Shown piece after piece: positions 1 to 7,623 of a DNA stretch of 19,174 nt. The position numbers were made by a program, and so were the translations under genes. The notes below the pieces were generated by a model. That model was not told the DNA's origin. It saw nothing but the letters and a program-made list of their open reading frames with translations, and did not search any database. Origin of the DNA: Mageeibacillus sp. UBA1243. Lineage in GTDB: Bacteria > Bacillota > Clostridia > UBA1212. Position 1 is the stretch's first letter; each line of letters begins with the position of its first letter. Where the stretch lies: assembly GCA_002308595.1 (NCBI GenBank), contig DBWH01000047.1, positions 20,021 through 39,194 of the forward strand, in the 5' to 3' direction.

Positions 1-26
1 GTGATGCGTCGGATGCAGCTTGCCGT
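1..26 (-). repeat. 26-bp exact copy of the 3' part of the lipoprotein gene
   Basis: Bases 1-26 are identical to 3569-3594, which lie inside the lipoprotein gene at 3521-4366. Read on the minus strand in the same frame, both give GKLHPTHH. In this copy the similarity stops at base 27, and the frame runs upstream only to a TGA at 55-57. It is either the end of a second, recombined family member continuing to the left of the window, or a repeat at a contig edge. The match is directly seen; its origin is inference. Confidence 0.6.
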
Positions 27-326
27 AACAGCCTCTTTTTTGTTGCCATTTCGTCATATTTTGTTTGCTCTTCAATTTCCACAATAATGTGTTTTTTAGG
101 TTTTTAAACAAGCTACGCTTGTTTAAAGTTATTATTTATATAAATTATCGTGCAGTTTTTCGCCTTTTCTGGACAACCGTTTTGCAGACGGATTTTTGAA
201 AGATTCGGGTTCCAGATCTGATTGTGCCTTCCAAAACGAAAGCTTTTTTCCAGTCCGCGTCTTCTTGTGCGACTGTCTGAATTGCCAGTTTTTTAACAGC
301 CCCATTGATTACCGGAGACTGTTTAT
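27..326. other. Intergenic region with one strong hairpin
   Basis: No convincing gene. A short plus-strand frame at 196-399 runs antisense into the ATPase gene and has no ribosome binding site. A minus-strand frame over about 150-320 reads protein-like (for example GAVKKLAIQTVAQEDADW) but has no start codon, so it may be a relic. The only clear structure is the hairpin at 103-127. Confidence 0.5.
103..127. terminator. Perfect 11-bp hairpin, possible terminator
   Basis: TTTAAACAAGC, loop TAC, then GCTTGTTTAAA: perfect 11-bp arms with a 3-base loop. It lies about 200 bases beyond the stop of the minus-strand ATPase gene, in AT-rich DNA. No clean T run follows on the minus strand, so terminator function is only a possibility. 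Confidence 0.4.
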
Positions 327-1685
327 TTATACGGCCGCAAACACCATATACGGAGGAATCTTGACCAGGTCGTCGATAACGACGAGATTTTTTGGATGAA
401 TGATCATTGACCTGCTTATCCTTCCACGGTATACCTCGCAGAACCTGTCAAGTGAAATGGTCGAATAATTCTTGGAGGACTTTACTTCTATGGGCATTAT
501 GCGGAACTTCGTCTTGCTTTCGTTAGAAAGCAGAAAATCAATCTCTATATCGTTGCGGTGCTTTTCCGCGTTGAACCTCGTATAGAAAAACAGTTTTTTG
601 CCTTTTGAAGCGATTATTTGCGCAATCGCGTTTTCGTAAAGCATCCCCTGATTCAGCGAAATGTTTCCGTCCATTATCTGCTTGTAAAGATTGTTTTCCG
701 CCAGTTCGTTTTCTCCGAACGCAAGGCTGACAAGCAGACCGGTATCGCCAAGATAGCATTTCACAAATGCATCGTTTTTGTTGAGCGCAAATCCGACGTT
801 CGGATCGGTGCATTTATAACACAAATTGCAAATCATCGAATCGTCAAGCCAGAAGAGCGGCTCGTCGTATTTGTCGAACGTCGCTCCCTTTTCTATGCTG
901 GTTAGCGTGACTTTCTTTTCGTGGGTGGAGAGATAAGCAGGGATGTTTTCGAAGATTGCGGAGACTTTGGAATTGTATTTTCTCGCTGCCTTTTTTATAT
1001 CATCGCGGTAAAGATTCAGGATATCCCGTTTTTCCACATCAGCGGCGGCAAAATCGCGATTGTTCTTTTTATATGCCAATACCGCTTGCGGCATTCCCCC
1101 GACAAGAATATATTCTTTAAAAAGGCGCATCGCCTTATTGTGCATATCACGGTCAAGCGGAATCAATTTCTGAAAGCATTCCCTGATATACTCCAGAATC
1201 AGGTCTTCGCCGAGATATGAAGCGAACTCTTCAAAATCCAGCGGGTACATACGGATTTTGCGCTCTTCGGATGGGATAGTGATATCTTCCACGTTTTCCT
1301 TTATCGAAATCAGCGATCCGGTCTCAAGATAATCGAATCTGCCGTCCGCCACCAGATATTTTATTGCTTCGCGCGCTTTTGGGAATTTCTGGATCTCGTC
1401 GAAAATAATAAGGCTTTCCCTGCGGTAAAGACGCGTATTGTATTCAAGCGATAGCGACTGAAAAAAAATGTCGAGATTCATCATATCGTCGAATAACCCG
1501 CGAATCTTTTTGCTCGCTTTATTGAAGTCGATCAGGATATACGATTTGTACTCCAGCTTTCCGAACTCTTCCGCGACTGTTGATTTGCCGATTCTGCGCG
1601 CGCCCTCTATCAGAAGCGCCTTTTCACCGTTCGTCGTTCTCTTCCATTCGTATAGACTATCGTATATTTTTCGCCTGATTTCCAT
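327..1685 (-). CDS. AAA ATPase with DUF4143-type C-terminal region
   Basis: A 452-residue P-loop ATPase. Walker A is GARRIGKST (residues 28-36) and Walker B is LIIFDEIQ (92-99), followed by a sensor-like ETGS at 121-124. This is the layout of the AAA_14/DUF4143 family common in gut clostridia and Bacteroidetes. The C-terminal part has a PD-(D/E)XK-like pattern, with D383 in EIDFLL and E400-V-K402 in IEVKSS, so a nuclease-fold domain is plausible. The cellular role of the family is not established. The ATG at 1685 is preceded by a modest GAAGGGG site and by a promoter (1718-1746) embedded in three 34-bp direct repeats. The gene is monocistronic by layout. No frameshift is seen, and the family assignment is firm. 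Confidence 0.9.
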   Translation of the reverse strand: MEIRRKIYDSLYEWKRTTNGEKALLIEGARRIGKSTVAEEFGKLEYKSYILIDFNKASKKIRGLFDDMMNLDIFFQSLSLEYNTRLYRRESLIIFDEIQKFPKAREAIKYLVADGRFDYLETGSLISIKENVEDITIPSEERKIRMYPLDFEEFASYLGEDLILEYIRECFQKLIPLDRDMHNKAMRLFKEYILVGGMPQAVLAYKKNNRDFAAADVEKRDILNLYRDDIKKAARKYNSKVSAIFENIPAYLSTHEKKVTLTSIEKGATFDKYDEPLFWLDDSMICNLCYKCTDPNVGFALNKNDAFVKCYLGDTGLLVSLAFGENELAENNLYKQIMDGNISLNQGMLYENAIAQIIASKGKKLFFYTRFNAEKHRNDIEIDFLLSNESKTKFRIMPIEVKSSKNYSTISLDRFCEVYRGRISRSMIIHPKNLVVIDDLVKIPPYMVFAAV

Positions 1686-1717
1686 AAAGCCCCTTCTTTC
1701 AATTCATCTTTACAAAT

Positions 1718-1746
1718 ATTATACCGCCTGTTCTGATAAAACGCAA
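1718..1746 (-). promoter_or_regulatory. Promoter of the first ATPase
   Basis: On the minus strand there is a -35 TTGCGT, a 17-base spacer and a perfect -10 TATAAT. The -35 hexamer lies inside the gene-proximal copy of the 34-bp repeat, so anything binding that copy would compete with RNA polymerase. The predicted transcript start is about 25 bases before the ATG. Confidence 0.75.
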
Positions 1747-1819
1747 GGTATTATTTCGGTTTTCTTCTGATAAAACGCAAAGTATCAAAGCGAATTTCTT
1801 CTGATAAAACGCAAAGTAA
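1731..1819. repeat. Three direct repeats with 34-bp period upstream of the first ATPase
   Basis: Copies start at 1731, 1765 and 1799. The shared core is TTCTGATAAAACGCAARGTA, with one G/A difference in the copy nearest the gene. The spacing is exactly 34 bp twice, about three helical turns, placing the copies on nearly the same DNA face. The gaps between cores differ in sequence. The array looks like an operator set or iterons rather than a CRISPR array. Confidence 0.85.
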
Positions 1820-1853
1820 TCATCCGTATCTGCTTTTGCAGAGGTTTCCCCCT

Positions 1854-1888
1854 AAAAAAACAGCTCCTGCAGGATTTCCTGCGGGAGC
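1854..1888 (-). terminator. Rho-independent terminator
   Basis: On the minus strand GCTCC-C-GCAGG pairs with CCTGC-A-GGAGC (11 positions, one mismatch) around a 4-base loop, followed by TG and seven T residues. It ends transcription coming from the second ATPase gene and the short ORF at 1909-2085, before the repeat array of the first ATPase. Confidence 0.85.
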
Positions 1889-1908
1889 CGGAAGGTCGTT
1901 GGCTTAAA

Positions 1909-2085
1909 TCAGTTTGACATTGTCAATATCACCGTTTCGCCGGTGACGGTGTATATTTGAAGCGCAGCCGGGGCGGTGAGATCCGGAAAAATGCAAAGAA
2001 ATAACGATTTTTCAGCGTTGTTTTCCTGTTGCTTATAAAAACTGTCACAAAAGAGCACATTGTCTGTTCCGGTTTTGATCGCCAA
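1909..2085 (-). pseudogene. 58-residue ORF or C-terminal gene remnant
   Basis: An open frame from a TTG at 2085 to a TGA at 1909 encodes 58 residues beginning LAIKTGTDNVLFCDSFYK and ending in a beta-rich tail (ALQIYTVTGETVILTMSN). AGGAG lies four bases before the TTG, close for an initiation site. The frame is also open upstream into the end of the ATPase gene, as expected for the C-terminal end of an older, truncated gene. A strong terminator follows 20 bases after the stop. I do not recognise the protein. The overlap of its start with a hairpin (2053-2092) argues against efficient translation. Confidence 0.35.
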
Positions 2086-2092
2086 TGTGCTC
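2053..2092 (-). terminator. Hairpin just after the second ATPase
   Basis: GAGCACATTG (2053-2062) pairs perfectly with CAATGTGCTC (2083-2092) around a 20-base loop, and on the minus strand is followed by TTTTGTGACAGTTTTT. It starts 12 bases beyond the ATPase stop. The position suits a terminator, but the loop is long and the T run broken. Confidence 0.5.
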
Positions 2093-2104
2093 CTGTCGTA
2101 TTGG

Positions 2105-3307
2105 TTATATGTTCTTTTTTCCTAAAAGGAAATCTATAATGTTTATATGCCTGATTCCGTCATAGGATTCATTGACGTCATAGTCTGTTGTTATAACCAC
2201 CCTTTTGTTGAAATCCTTTACGGTTCGCAAAGGTTTCATTTCTCTTTCAAAGACTGCTTCATCCTTTATGCTTTCAGCAACCTGGATATAAACAGTTTCA
2301 CTGCCTTTAAAAACAACGAAGTCTATTTCTCCGTTTTCGACCTTGCCGATAAACACTTTGTATCCGCGCCGTATCAACTCAAGGAATACTGTATTCTCCA
2401 AAACAGCTCCACGGTTTGAACTCTTATAACCAAGCAGATTATTTCTCATACCCAAATCGGTAACGTAGTACTTTGCCATGGATTTCAGGTATTGTTTCCC
2501 TTTGACATCGTATCTGGTCACCCTATAAACAAAAAAACTGTCCGCAAGAGCCTTCAGGTATCCTTCCACCGTCGGCTGAGAAACCTTGCAGTTATTTGAC
2601 GTCAATGTGTCGCTTATTTTTTTGCTCGTAACCAGATTTCCTATATTGTCAAAAACGAATCTCGTTACACTTTCCAATGCATCTTCATTCTGAATACCGT
2701 TTCTTCTTACAATATCCTTTCTGAAAATCGTATTATACAATCCGTCCAGATAGTTTCTTATTTGTTCTTCATTGCCTTTAAACTGCAATACGAACGGAAA
2801 CGATCCGAACCTCAAATAGTCTCTATACTTACTCTCTATGCTATCTTCGCCGGCACCTTGAAGATATTCTACGAAAGACAACGGCAGCATTTCTATCGTA
2901 ACATATCTGCCCGACAATAATGTCGCCAATTCGCCGGAGAGCATATGCGCATTTGACCCTGTGATATAAATATCAACATTGTCTTTTATGAACAGACTGT
3001 CCACTGCCGTCTGGAAATTCTTGCACTCCTGGACCTCATCTATAAATACATAATTCATCTCGTCCTTTACGAGATTGCCCGTAATGTAATCATATAAGGC
3101 ATCAACATTTTTAAGCGCCTCATTCTCCTTTTCTTCAAGATTGATAAATATGATCTGTTTCTCATCCACGCCGTCTCTTAGCAGATCGTCTTTATAAAGC
3201 TTCAGCAAAGTCGATTTACCGCATCTTCGTATGCCTGTGACGACTTTTATAAGCTGCATATCTTTGTATGATTTAATTTTTTCCAAATATCCGTGTCTGA
3301 TAATCAT
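2105..3307 (-). CDS. AAA ATPase with DUF4143-type C-terminal region (second copy)
   Basis: A 400-residue P-loop ATPase. Walker A is GIRRCGKST (residues 25-33) and Walker B is YVFIDEVQ (86-93). A winged-helix-like middle part is followed by a C-terminal EIDFVV...YIQVA region (about 327-344), which takes the place of the PD-(D/E)XK core as is usual in this subfamily. It belongs to the same superfamily as the gene at 327-1685 but to a clearly different branch. The frame is open upstream to 3376, but the ATG at 3307 follows GAGGTG at good spacing and lies 16 bases downstream of the predicted transcript start, so I take 3307. It has its own promoter with repeat boxes (3335-3412). The biological role is unknown. 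Confidence 0.9.
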   Translation of the reverse strand: MIIRHGYLEKIKSYKDMQLIKVVTGIRRCGKSTLLKLYKDDLLRDGVDEKQIIFINLEEKENEALKNVDALYDYITGNLVKDEMNYVFIDEVQECKNFQTAVDSLFIKDNVDIYITGSNAHMLSGELATLLSGRYVTIEMLPLSFVEYLQGAGEDSIESKYRDYLRFGSFPFVLQFKGNEEQIRNYLDGLYNTIFRKDIVRRNGIQNEDALESVTRFVFDNIGNLVTSKKISDTLTSNNCKVSQPTVEGYLKALADSFFVYRVTRYDVKGKQYLKSMAKYYVTDLGMRNNLLGYKSSNRGAVLENTVFLELIRRGYKVFIGKVENGEIDFVVFKGSETVYIQVAESIKDEAVFEREMKPLRTVKDFNKRVVITTDYDVNESYDGIRHINIIDFLLGKKNI

Positions 3308-3329
3308 TTTTTTCACCTCGCCTGGCGCG

Positions 3330-3358
3330 ATTATACTTTGAAAACTTTCAGATTTCAA
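3330..3358 (-). promoter_or_regulatory. Promoter of the second ATPase
   Basis: On the minus strand there is a -35 TTGAAA, a 17-base spacer and a -10 TATAAT. The spacer contains AAAGTTTTCAAAG, one copy of the local repeat box, so repressor binding would cover the promoter core. The leader is only about 16 bases and contains the ribosome binding site. Confidence 0.75.
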
Positions 3359-3412
3359 GCACTTTTCAAAATACACTTTGAAAACTTTGGATTTTCAGAC
3401 AGTTTTCAAAGT
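3335..3412. repeat. ACTTTGAAAACT boxes, direct and inverted, at the second ATPase promoter
   Basis: Exact ACTTTGAAAACT occurs at 3335-3346 and 3375-3386, 40 bp apart, and its exact inverse AGTTTTCAAAGT at 3401-3412. A partial box (ACTTTTCAAAAT) lies at 3361-3372. The second and third boxes form a perfect 12-bp inverted repeat with a 14-base centre. The outermost inverse, read with the gene, begins TACTTTG like the repeats of the first ATPase. Confidence 0.8.
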
Positions 3413-3520
3413 AAAAAGTGCTTTCGGCCCCGTCAAACTCGGGTTGTACCTTTGCGGCCGCCGTTTGTCAACAAAGAGTGCTGCGCTTTTCTGCCTGAAC
3501 CGGCTGATGATATTGGCGAT

Positions 3521-4366
3521 TTAATCGTAGTACTCGTCGACCGTCAGCACCCCGTCTTCAGTCTCCGTGTGATGCGTCGGATGCAGCTTGCCGTCAATAA
3601 TACTGTATTCGGTCGTCTTAAGTTTCGTGACTCCGCCAACGACAATCGTATACCACGACGTCTCCCCCGTCAGTACGCCGTTCTCATCGTAGTGGTACTC
3701 GTCGGCTCCATTCTGGGTCTCAATCTTTGTGGTACGGTTCTCACTGTCATAAAAGAACGTTCTGTTAACCTTGCCGCTTTGGTATTCTTTTATCACCAAA
3801 GCTTTTTCGCCGTCTTCAAGCGGCTTTATCTCATTAAACAGCCCTGTAAGCCCTTTGGATTTCATTTCATCCGCAGTATAACTTCTTCCCTTTTCTGAAC
3901 AGGCAGCTATGATATCATCTTTGTTCAAGCTGCCGTATTCGTCAATATACTCAATGTACGTCTGTCGGTCCGCCTCGTTATCAAAAACAATTTTGCGACT
4001 GTAACCGGTGCGTGACACAAGATACGTGCCTTCCGCCGTAACTTCATACGTTCCGATAGCTGTTTCGGCATCCGTATAACGTCCGACAATCACTTCCGAA
4101 GTACCGGCTTTCAGCGCCTGTCCGTCAGTATAAACGCGGGTCTTGGTCCAGGTCACTTTTCCGTCGCTCGAAAATGCAACAGAATACGCCACCGTTGAAC
4201 CCGGATTCGTAATCGAACTCGTCGGCACCGGATCCAGAACCTCGTATGTTACCGTAACTGCGTTGTCTTTTCCGCCGCTCCCTTTCGAGCCTCCGCAAGC
4301 CGCCATGCAAAGCGGTATCGCCAAGACCAAAACGAAAAGAACAAACACGCCAATGTGCTTTCTCAT
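3521..4366 (-). CDS. Secreted lipoprotein, unknown function
   Basis: A 281-residue protein with a type II signal peptide: MRKH, a hydrophobic stretch at about 5-20, and a lipobox ending MAAC with Cys24 as the probable lipidation site, then a GGSKGSGGK linker. The mature part is rich in Tyr, Thr and Gly. Its last 70 residues resemble YD/MORN-like beta repeats (YHYDENGVLTGETSWY), as seen in surface proteins. AGGAGG lies nine bases before the ATG, and a good promoter lies at 4422-4450. I do not recognise a catalytic motif. Twenty-six bases of the 3' part are duplicated at the window start, which suggests at least one related copy to the left. The gene appears intact. Confidence 0.85.
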   Translation of the reverse strand: MRKHIGVFVLFVLVLAIPLCMAACGGSKGSGGKDNAVTVTYEVLDPVPTSSITNPGSTVAYSVAFSSDGKVTWTKTRVYTDGQALKAGTSEVIVGRYTDAETAIGTYEVTAEGTYLVSRTGYSRKIVFDNEADRQTYIEYIDEYGSLNKDDIIAACSEKGRSYTADEMKSKGLTGLFNEIKPLEDGEKALVIKEYQSGKVNRTFFYDSENRTTKIETQNGADEYHYDENGVLTGETSWYTIVVGGVTKLKTTEYSIIDGKLHPTHHTETEDGVLTVDEYYD

Positions 4367-4421
4367 AAGTTAAATCCTCCTGATGTTTTTTCACTTATTG
4401 AAGTTGTTTTTTGTTAACGTG

Positions 4422-4450
4422 ATTCTACATGGACAGAATTACAAAATCAA
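4422..4450 (-). promoter_or_regulatory. Promoter of the lipoprotein gene
   Basis: On the minus strand there is a -35 TTGATT, a 17-base spacer and a -10 TAGAAT, about 55 bases before the ATG at 4366. A TTGACA further upstream has no equally good -10 at the right distance. Confidence 0.6.
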
Positions 4451-4501
4451 CAATTATTTAAGTTTTATCGACATTTTGCGGGAAAGTTGTCAATGCTTGT
4501 T

Positions 4502-4858
4502 TTAAACACTTTTTATGAAAATGATTTCAGATTTCCCGTACGACTTGATAAAGACGTCTTTTTTGCATAGCAAGCATAGCTTTTTTGCAAACGCTAACAC
4601 TTCATTGTCCCGTATTCCATTAACCTCTACACAAAATGACTTTTCATCAAAGATTTCACCGGCACTGTCTAAGAAGTTCTGATTCAAATAATGACCTAAA
4701 CTCCATGTGTGAATTTTCAAAGTAAACGCAACACCCAATTATTGCGGCAAGCAGATTCAACTGATAGTTGTTTGCAAAACGCAAATCACTTTGATAGAAT
4801 AATAATTGTAGATAGGTGCTAAAACATTGCCTGTTGAATCGTGTATGATAATTTTCAT
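4502..4858 (-). pseudogene. Frameshifted small gene, about 119 codons
   Basis: The ATG at 4858 starts MKIIIHDSTGNVLAPIY, but this frame meets TGA at 4757-4759 and then TAA. The neighbouring frame reads LRFANNYQLNLLAAIIG across exactly that gap. The original frame resumes at about 4738 as GVAFTLKIHTWSLGHYLNQN and runs to the stop at 4502. One missing base near 4789 and one extra G near 4739 would restore a single protein of about 119 residues. I do not recognise the family. No good ribosome binding site is seen. The reading across three pieces is inference; sequencing error is the alternative. Confidence 0.6.
4772..4800 (+). promoter_or_regulatory. Candidate promoter of the ABC operon
   Basis: TTGCAA, a 17-base spacer and TAGAAT on the plus strand. 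It lies inside the broken gene, about 145 bases before the TTG start at 4945. The -35 overlaps a small palindrome, TTTGC-AAAAC-GCAAA. No better candidate was found closer to the gene. Confidence 0.4.
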
Positions 4859-4944
4859 TCGGACGACCGTGCTGTCGAAATAGTTCCGGCGTCGAGAATC
4901 GTTTTTCTTACACAAGACCTGAACCGGTCTAAGGAGATATCGTT

Positions 4945-5481
4945 TTGAAAACCAGAAGAATCGTTATTGTTTCTCTTCTTTTAGTGTTAGTCGCAGCAAT
5001 TGGGGCTGTGCTCATCTACGTCCTTGTCGCCGAAAACACCGCGAAGAAGATATGCGAAAAGTATATTGCGATATTCAGCAAAAAAGCTATTCCCCCTGAA
5101 TACTGTCTTGAAAACGAGAATCTTACAATGGACGAGCAGACTCTTAATAATCTGATAGACTCCATTTGCGGCGAGATGAAAGCGGCGGACATAATGACAA
5201 ATAACGGTTTTCAAAGGTTTCGAGATTCAGTAATCCGGGGATTCCAACGGCAGGCCGACAAAAAGTATACTGTCAGCAGATGTGAAATGAAAATCAAGGG
5301 CTGGCATGATTTCAAATTTCTTTCAATTGACACAATCCAAATCACGGCAAGTGTAGAAAGCCAGCAGGCGGTGTACTGTCAGAATGGCAGCAAAATCGAA
5401 CGGGATTATCTCAATGACTGCCCAATCGACGACATAACTATTACTTTAAAACTTGTTTCCGGGAGCTGGAAGATCGTCTAG
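4945..5481 (+). CDS. Single-pass membrane protein leading the ABC operon
   Basis: A 178-residue protein starting at TTG, placed by AAGGAG eight bases upstream. Residues 5-28 are a strongly hydrophobic segment after KTRR, with no lipobox, so this is a membrane anchor or uncleaved signal with about 150 residues outside. The external part ends VSGSWKIV, a closing strand typical of NTF2-like and DUF4878-like extracytoplasmic domains; I infer that fold without proof. The next gene begins 44 bases downstream on the same strand, so it is probably co-transcribed with the transporter. It might be an accessory or sensor subunit. The TTG start may keep its level below that of the transporter. Confidence 0.8.
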   Translation: MKTRRIVIVSLLLVLVAAIGAVLIYVLVAENTAKKICEKYIAIFSKKAIPPEYCLENENLTMDEQTLNNLIDSICGEMKAADIMTNNGFQRFRDSVIRGFQRQADKKYTVSRCEMKIKGWHDFKFLSIDTIQITASVESQQAVYCQNGSKIERDYLNDCPIDDITITLKLVSGSWKIV

Positions 5482-5525
5482 AGACCGTGACCGGATACTT
5501 AATTCAAGGAGGTTGATATTACTCT

Positions 5526-6911
5526 ATGACAGGTTGCTTAAAAAATGAATTCATAAAACTGAAAAACAAGCTGCTGCCTTTTGCAGTCCTGGTCATTGTC
5601 ATTTCCGGAATAACTGCATCACATCTTTGCATGGATGTCCGGACACTATGGACTATCTACTCTTCTTACTTTGAGGGGGAGGATGCCATGACTTGGACGC
5701 CTGAGAAAATCATAGAATCCACAGAAAAAAGCATCTCCGAATACCGCAAAACGGCAGAAAAACAGAGGAAACAAAAGGACCTCGATGGTGCGGAAGCCGC
5801 TGAAAAAGCCGCTGACCGAGAAGAAAAAGAGCTTTTGTCCTACTACAAAGACCTTTTGGAAAAGGGTTTCGCTACCGTGGGTTGGCAGTATGATTGCGTA
5901 GAATCAAGGTATATCGCTTTAGGAAGAGGCGAGGATCCGACGGTTATCGAAGGTTTTGACAGAGCTCTGAAAGAAAACGACTGCAGGGCGTATCTTCAAG
6001 CCAAATGCGATACCCTTAAAGACTCAGTTGACGGTGTGGATTTGACGGATTATTACGAATACTCCTTCCTGCTGGAAACCGGTGCGAACCCGGACAACAA
6101 AGCCAATCGCAGCAGGGCAAGTAAATACGCATCAAACTTATTTCGTATCCAACTGTCTAAAACGGCGGATGAAGCAGACAAACTGAACGCTGAAAACGAG
6201 TCGCTGAAGGAAGCGACAAGGCGCAATGCGGGCGACCCCGACAGAAATGCTGCGTTCTACTATATCAGGTCACATGATTTACATGATATTCAATTCGCGC
6301 TGATGGGAATAATTGGCGTGTTCGCAGCTGCTGCGGTTTTCGGAGTTGACCGCAAAAGAAAGAAAACGCCGGCGGTTTATCTGCTGCCTGTAAGCCGTAC
6401 CAAAACCAATGCTGCAAAACTGCTGACGGCTTTGATGCTGAGCATTGGCGGCCTTATCCTTTACTCAGTGATAATACTGGTAACCGTCCTGTTTTTTAGC
6501 GAAGGGAGTATGTTTGAAACTGTGTATGTGGTGGCTTTCGGTAAAACTGTTTTCTGCACGCCCTTTACGGTTTTGGTTTTATATACCTTGGCGTCAATAC
6601 CGGTACTCGCGCTTGTGATTTCATTTATGTTTTTTGCGGTCGCAATTACAAAAAACACCCCTGTTTCCGTTGTTTTGGGAATAGCCCTCTCGGTATCGTT
6701 TTTTGCCTTCAGGGTCGTCGAATTAAACCACCCGGGGTCCCGCTACTGGCTTCGGAACAGTATCTTCTCAGTCTCTGACTGGGCTCATTTCATTGCCGCC
6801 GACTCCGTCGAGACGGGGCAGAGTTTTTTGTGGTCCGCGGTTTCGTTGACGCTTCACTTGGCGTTTTTCATTTCCCTCGGACTGCTTCTTGAAAATCACA
6901 GTGAGGATTAA
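5526..6911 (+). CDS. ABC-2 type permease subunit
   Basis: A 461-residue membrane protein. TM1 is at about 17-34. A large external or loop region follows (about 37-250), charged and probably coiled around 65-105, and then five more segments at about 257-273, 297-324, 345-375, 379-396 and 434-456. The topology is that of ABC-2 permeases whose first two segments are split by a big domain, as in transporters for peptides or lantibiotics. It shares with the second permease of the operon the start pattern M-G-LKNEF-KL and a TV-WQY motif (residues 117-122). AAGGAGG precedes the ATG by 13 bases, a long spacing. It stops three bases before the ATPase gene. The substrate cannot be read from the sequence. 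Confidence 0.85.
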   Translation: MTGCLKNEFIKLKNKLLPFAVLVIVISGITASHLCMDVRTLWTIYSSYFEGEDAMTWTPEKIIESTEKSISEYRKTAEKQRKQKDLDGAEAAEKAADREEKELLSYYKDLLEKGFATVGWQYDCVESRYIALGRGEDPTVIEGFDRALKENDCRAYLQAKCDTLKDSVDGVDLTDYYEYSFLLETGANPDNKANRSRASKYASNLFRIQLSKTADEADKLNAENESLKEATRRNAGDPDRNAAFYYIRSHDLHDIQFALMGIIGVFAAAAVFGVDRKRKKTPAVYLLPVSRTKTNAAKLLTALMLSIGGLILYSVIILVTVLFFSEGSMFETVYVVAFGKTVFCTPFTVLVLYTLASIPVLALVISFMFFAVAITKNTPVSVVLGIALSVSFFAFRVVELNHPGSRYWLRNSIFSVSDWAHFIAADSVETGQSFLWSAVSLTLHLAFFISLGLLLENHSED

Positions 6912-6914
6912 AAA

Positions 6915-7619
6915 ATGGCCGTTGTTGAATTAAAAAATGTTGTAAAAAAGTACGGAAAACTGAGAGCCCTTGACGGCGTGTCGCTGGAGATAGAGGCAGG
7001 GTCCTGCGTGGGACTCATTGGCGTCAACGGCGCGGGCAAGAGCACTCTTATGAAGATTATAACCGGCGTTGTTTTGCGCGACAGCGGAGACGCCAAGGTC
7101 CTCGGCTTCGACCCGGGGCGCCACCGTCCTGAGATGCTGTCCCGCATCGGCCTCATCAACGAGTCCCCTGCGCTGTACCCTTTTCTTACGGCCACGCAGC
7201 ATTTGAAGCTGATTCAAAACGTTAAGAAGGGAATCACCAATGGAGAAATTGACGAGGTCCTCGAAAAAGTGGGCCTCGCGGACCGTAAAAACGACAAGGT
7301 CTCACACTATTCCTTCGGAATGAGACAGAGGCTGGGCATGGCCCAGGCTCTCATCGGGAACCCCGACCTTCTGCTCCTGGACGAACCCACAAACGGCCTC
7401 GATCCCGTCGGCGTCAGAGACCTGAGAACAATAGTGTCTGATTTTAGGGAAAAAAGCGGCTCCACCGTTCTTATTTCCAGCCACAATCTCCACGAGGTCG
7501 GACTGATGTGCGACAGTTATATTTTTATCAACAAGGGGAAGATTGTTGCCGTCACCAAGAGGGAGGATCTTGGAGAGGACCTTGAAAGCGAATTCTTTAA
7601 AAAGATCGAAGGGAACTGA
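6915..7619 (+). CDS. ABC transporter ATP-binding protein
   Basis: A 234-residue ATPase that would drive the two flanking permeases. Walker A is GVNGAGKST (36-44). The INESPALYPFLTA region (81-93) is in the Q-loop position as in BcrA-like ATPases. The signature is SFGMRQR (133-139), a common variant of LSGGQ, Walker B is LLLLDEP (152-158) and the switch histidine is H190 in SSHNLHE. It ends shortly after the core domain, so the C-terminal extension of many BcrA-type ATPases is reduced. The ATG follows GAGGATT and lies three bases after the first permease. Four bases separate its stop from the second permease, so translation is likely coupled. Confidence 0.93.
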   Translation: MAVVELKNVVKKYGKLRALDGVSLEIEAGSCVGLIGVNGAGKSTLMKIITGVVLRDSGDAKVLGFDPGRHRPEMLSRIGLINESPALYPFLTATQHLKLIQNVKKGITNGEIDEVLEKVGLADRKNDKVSHYSFGMRQRLGMAQALIGNPDLLLLDEPTNGLDPVGVRDLRTIVSDFREKSGSTVLISSHNLHEVGLMCDSYIFINKGKIVAVTKREDLGEDLESEFFKKIEGN

Positions 7620-7623
7620 ACCG

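Noticed and set aside
1731..1819. Three regular repeats as a CRISPR array
   Set aside because: The gaps are only about 14 bases, the repeat overlaps a promoter, and no cas gene is present.
3293..3898. 201-codon plus-strand ORF
   Set aside because: It crosses the second ATPase promoter and the lipoprotein gene in antisense, with no initiation site.
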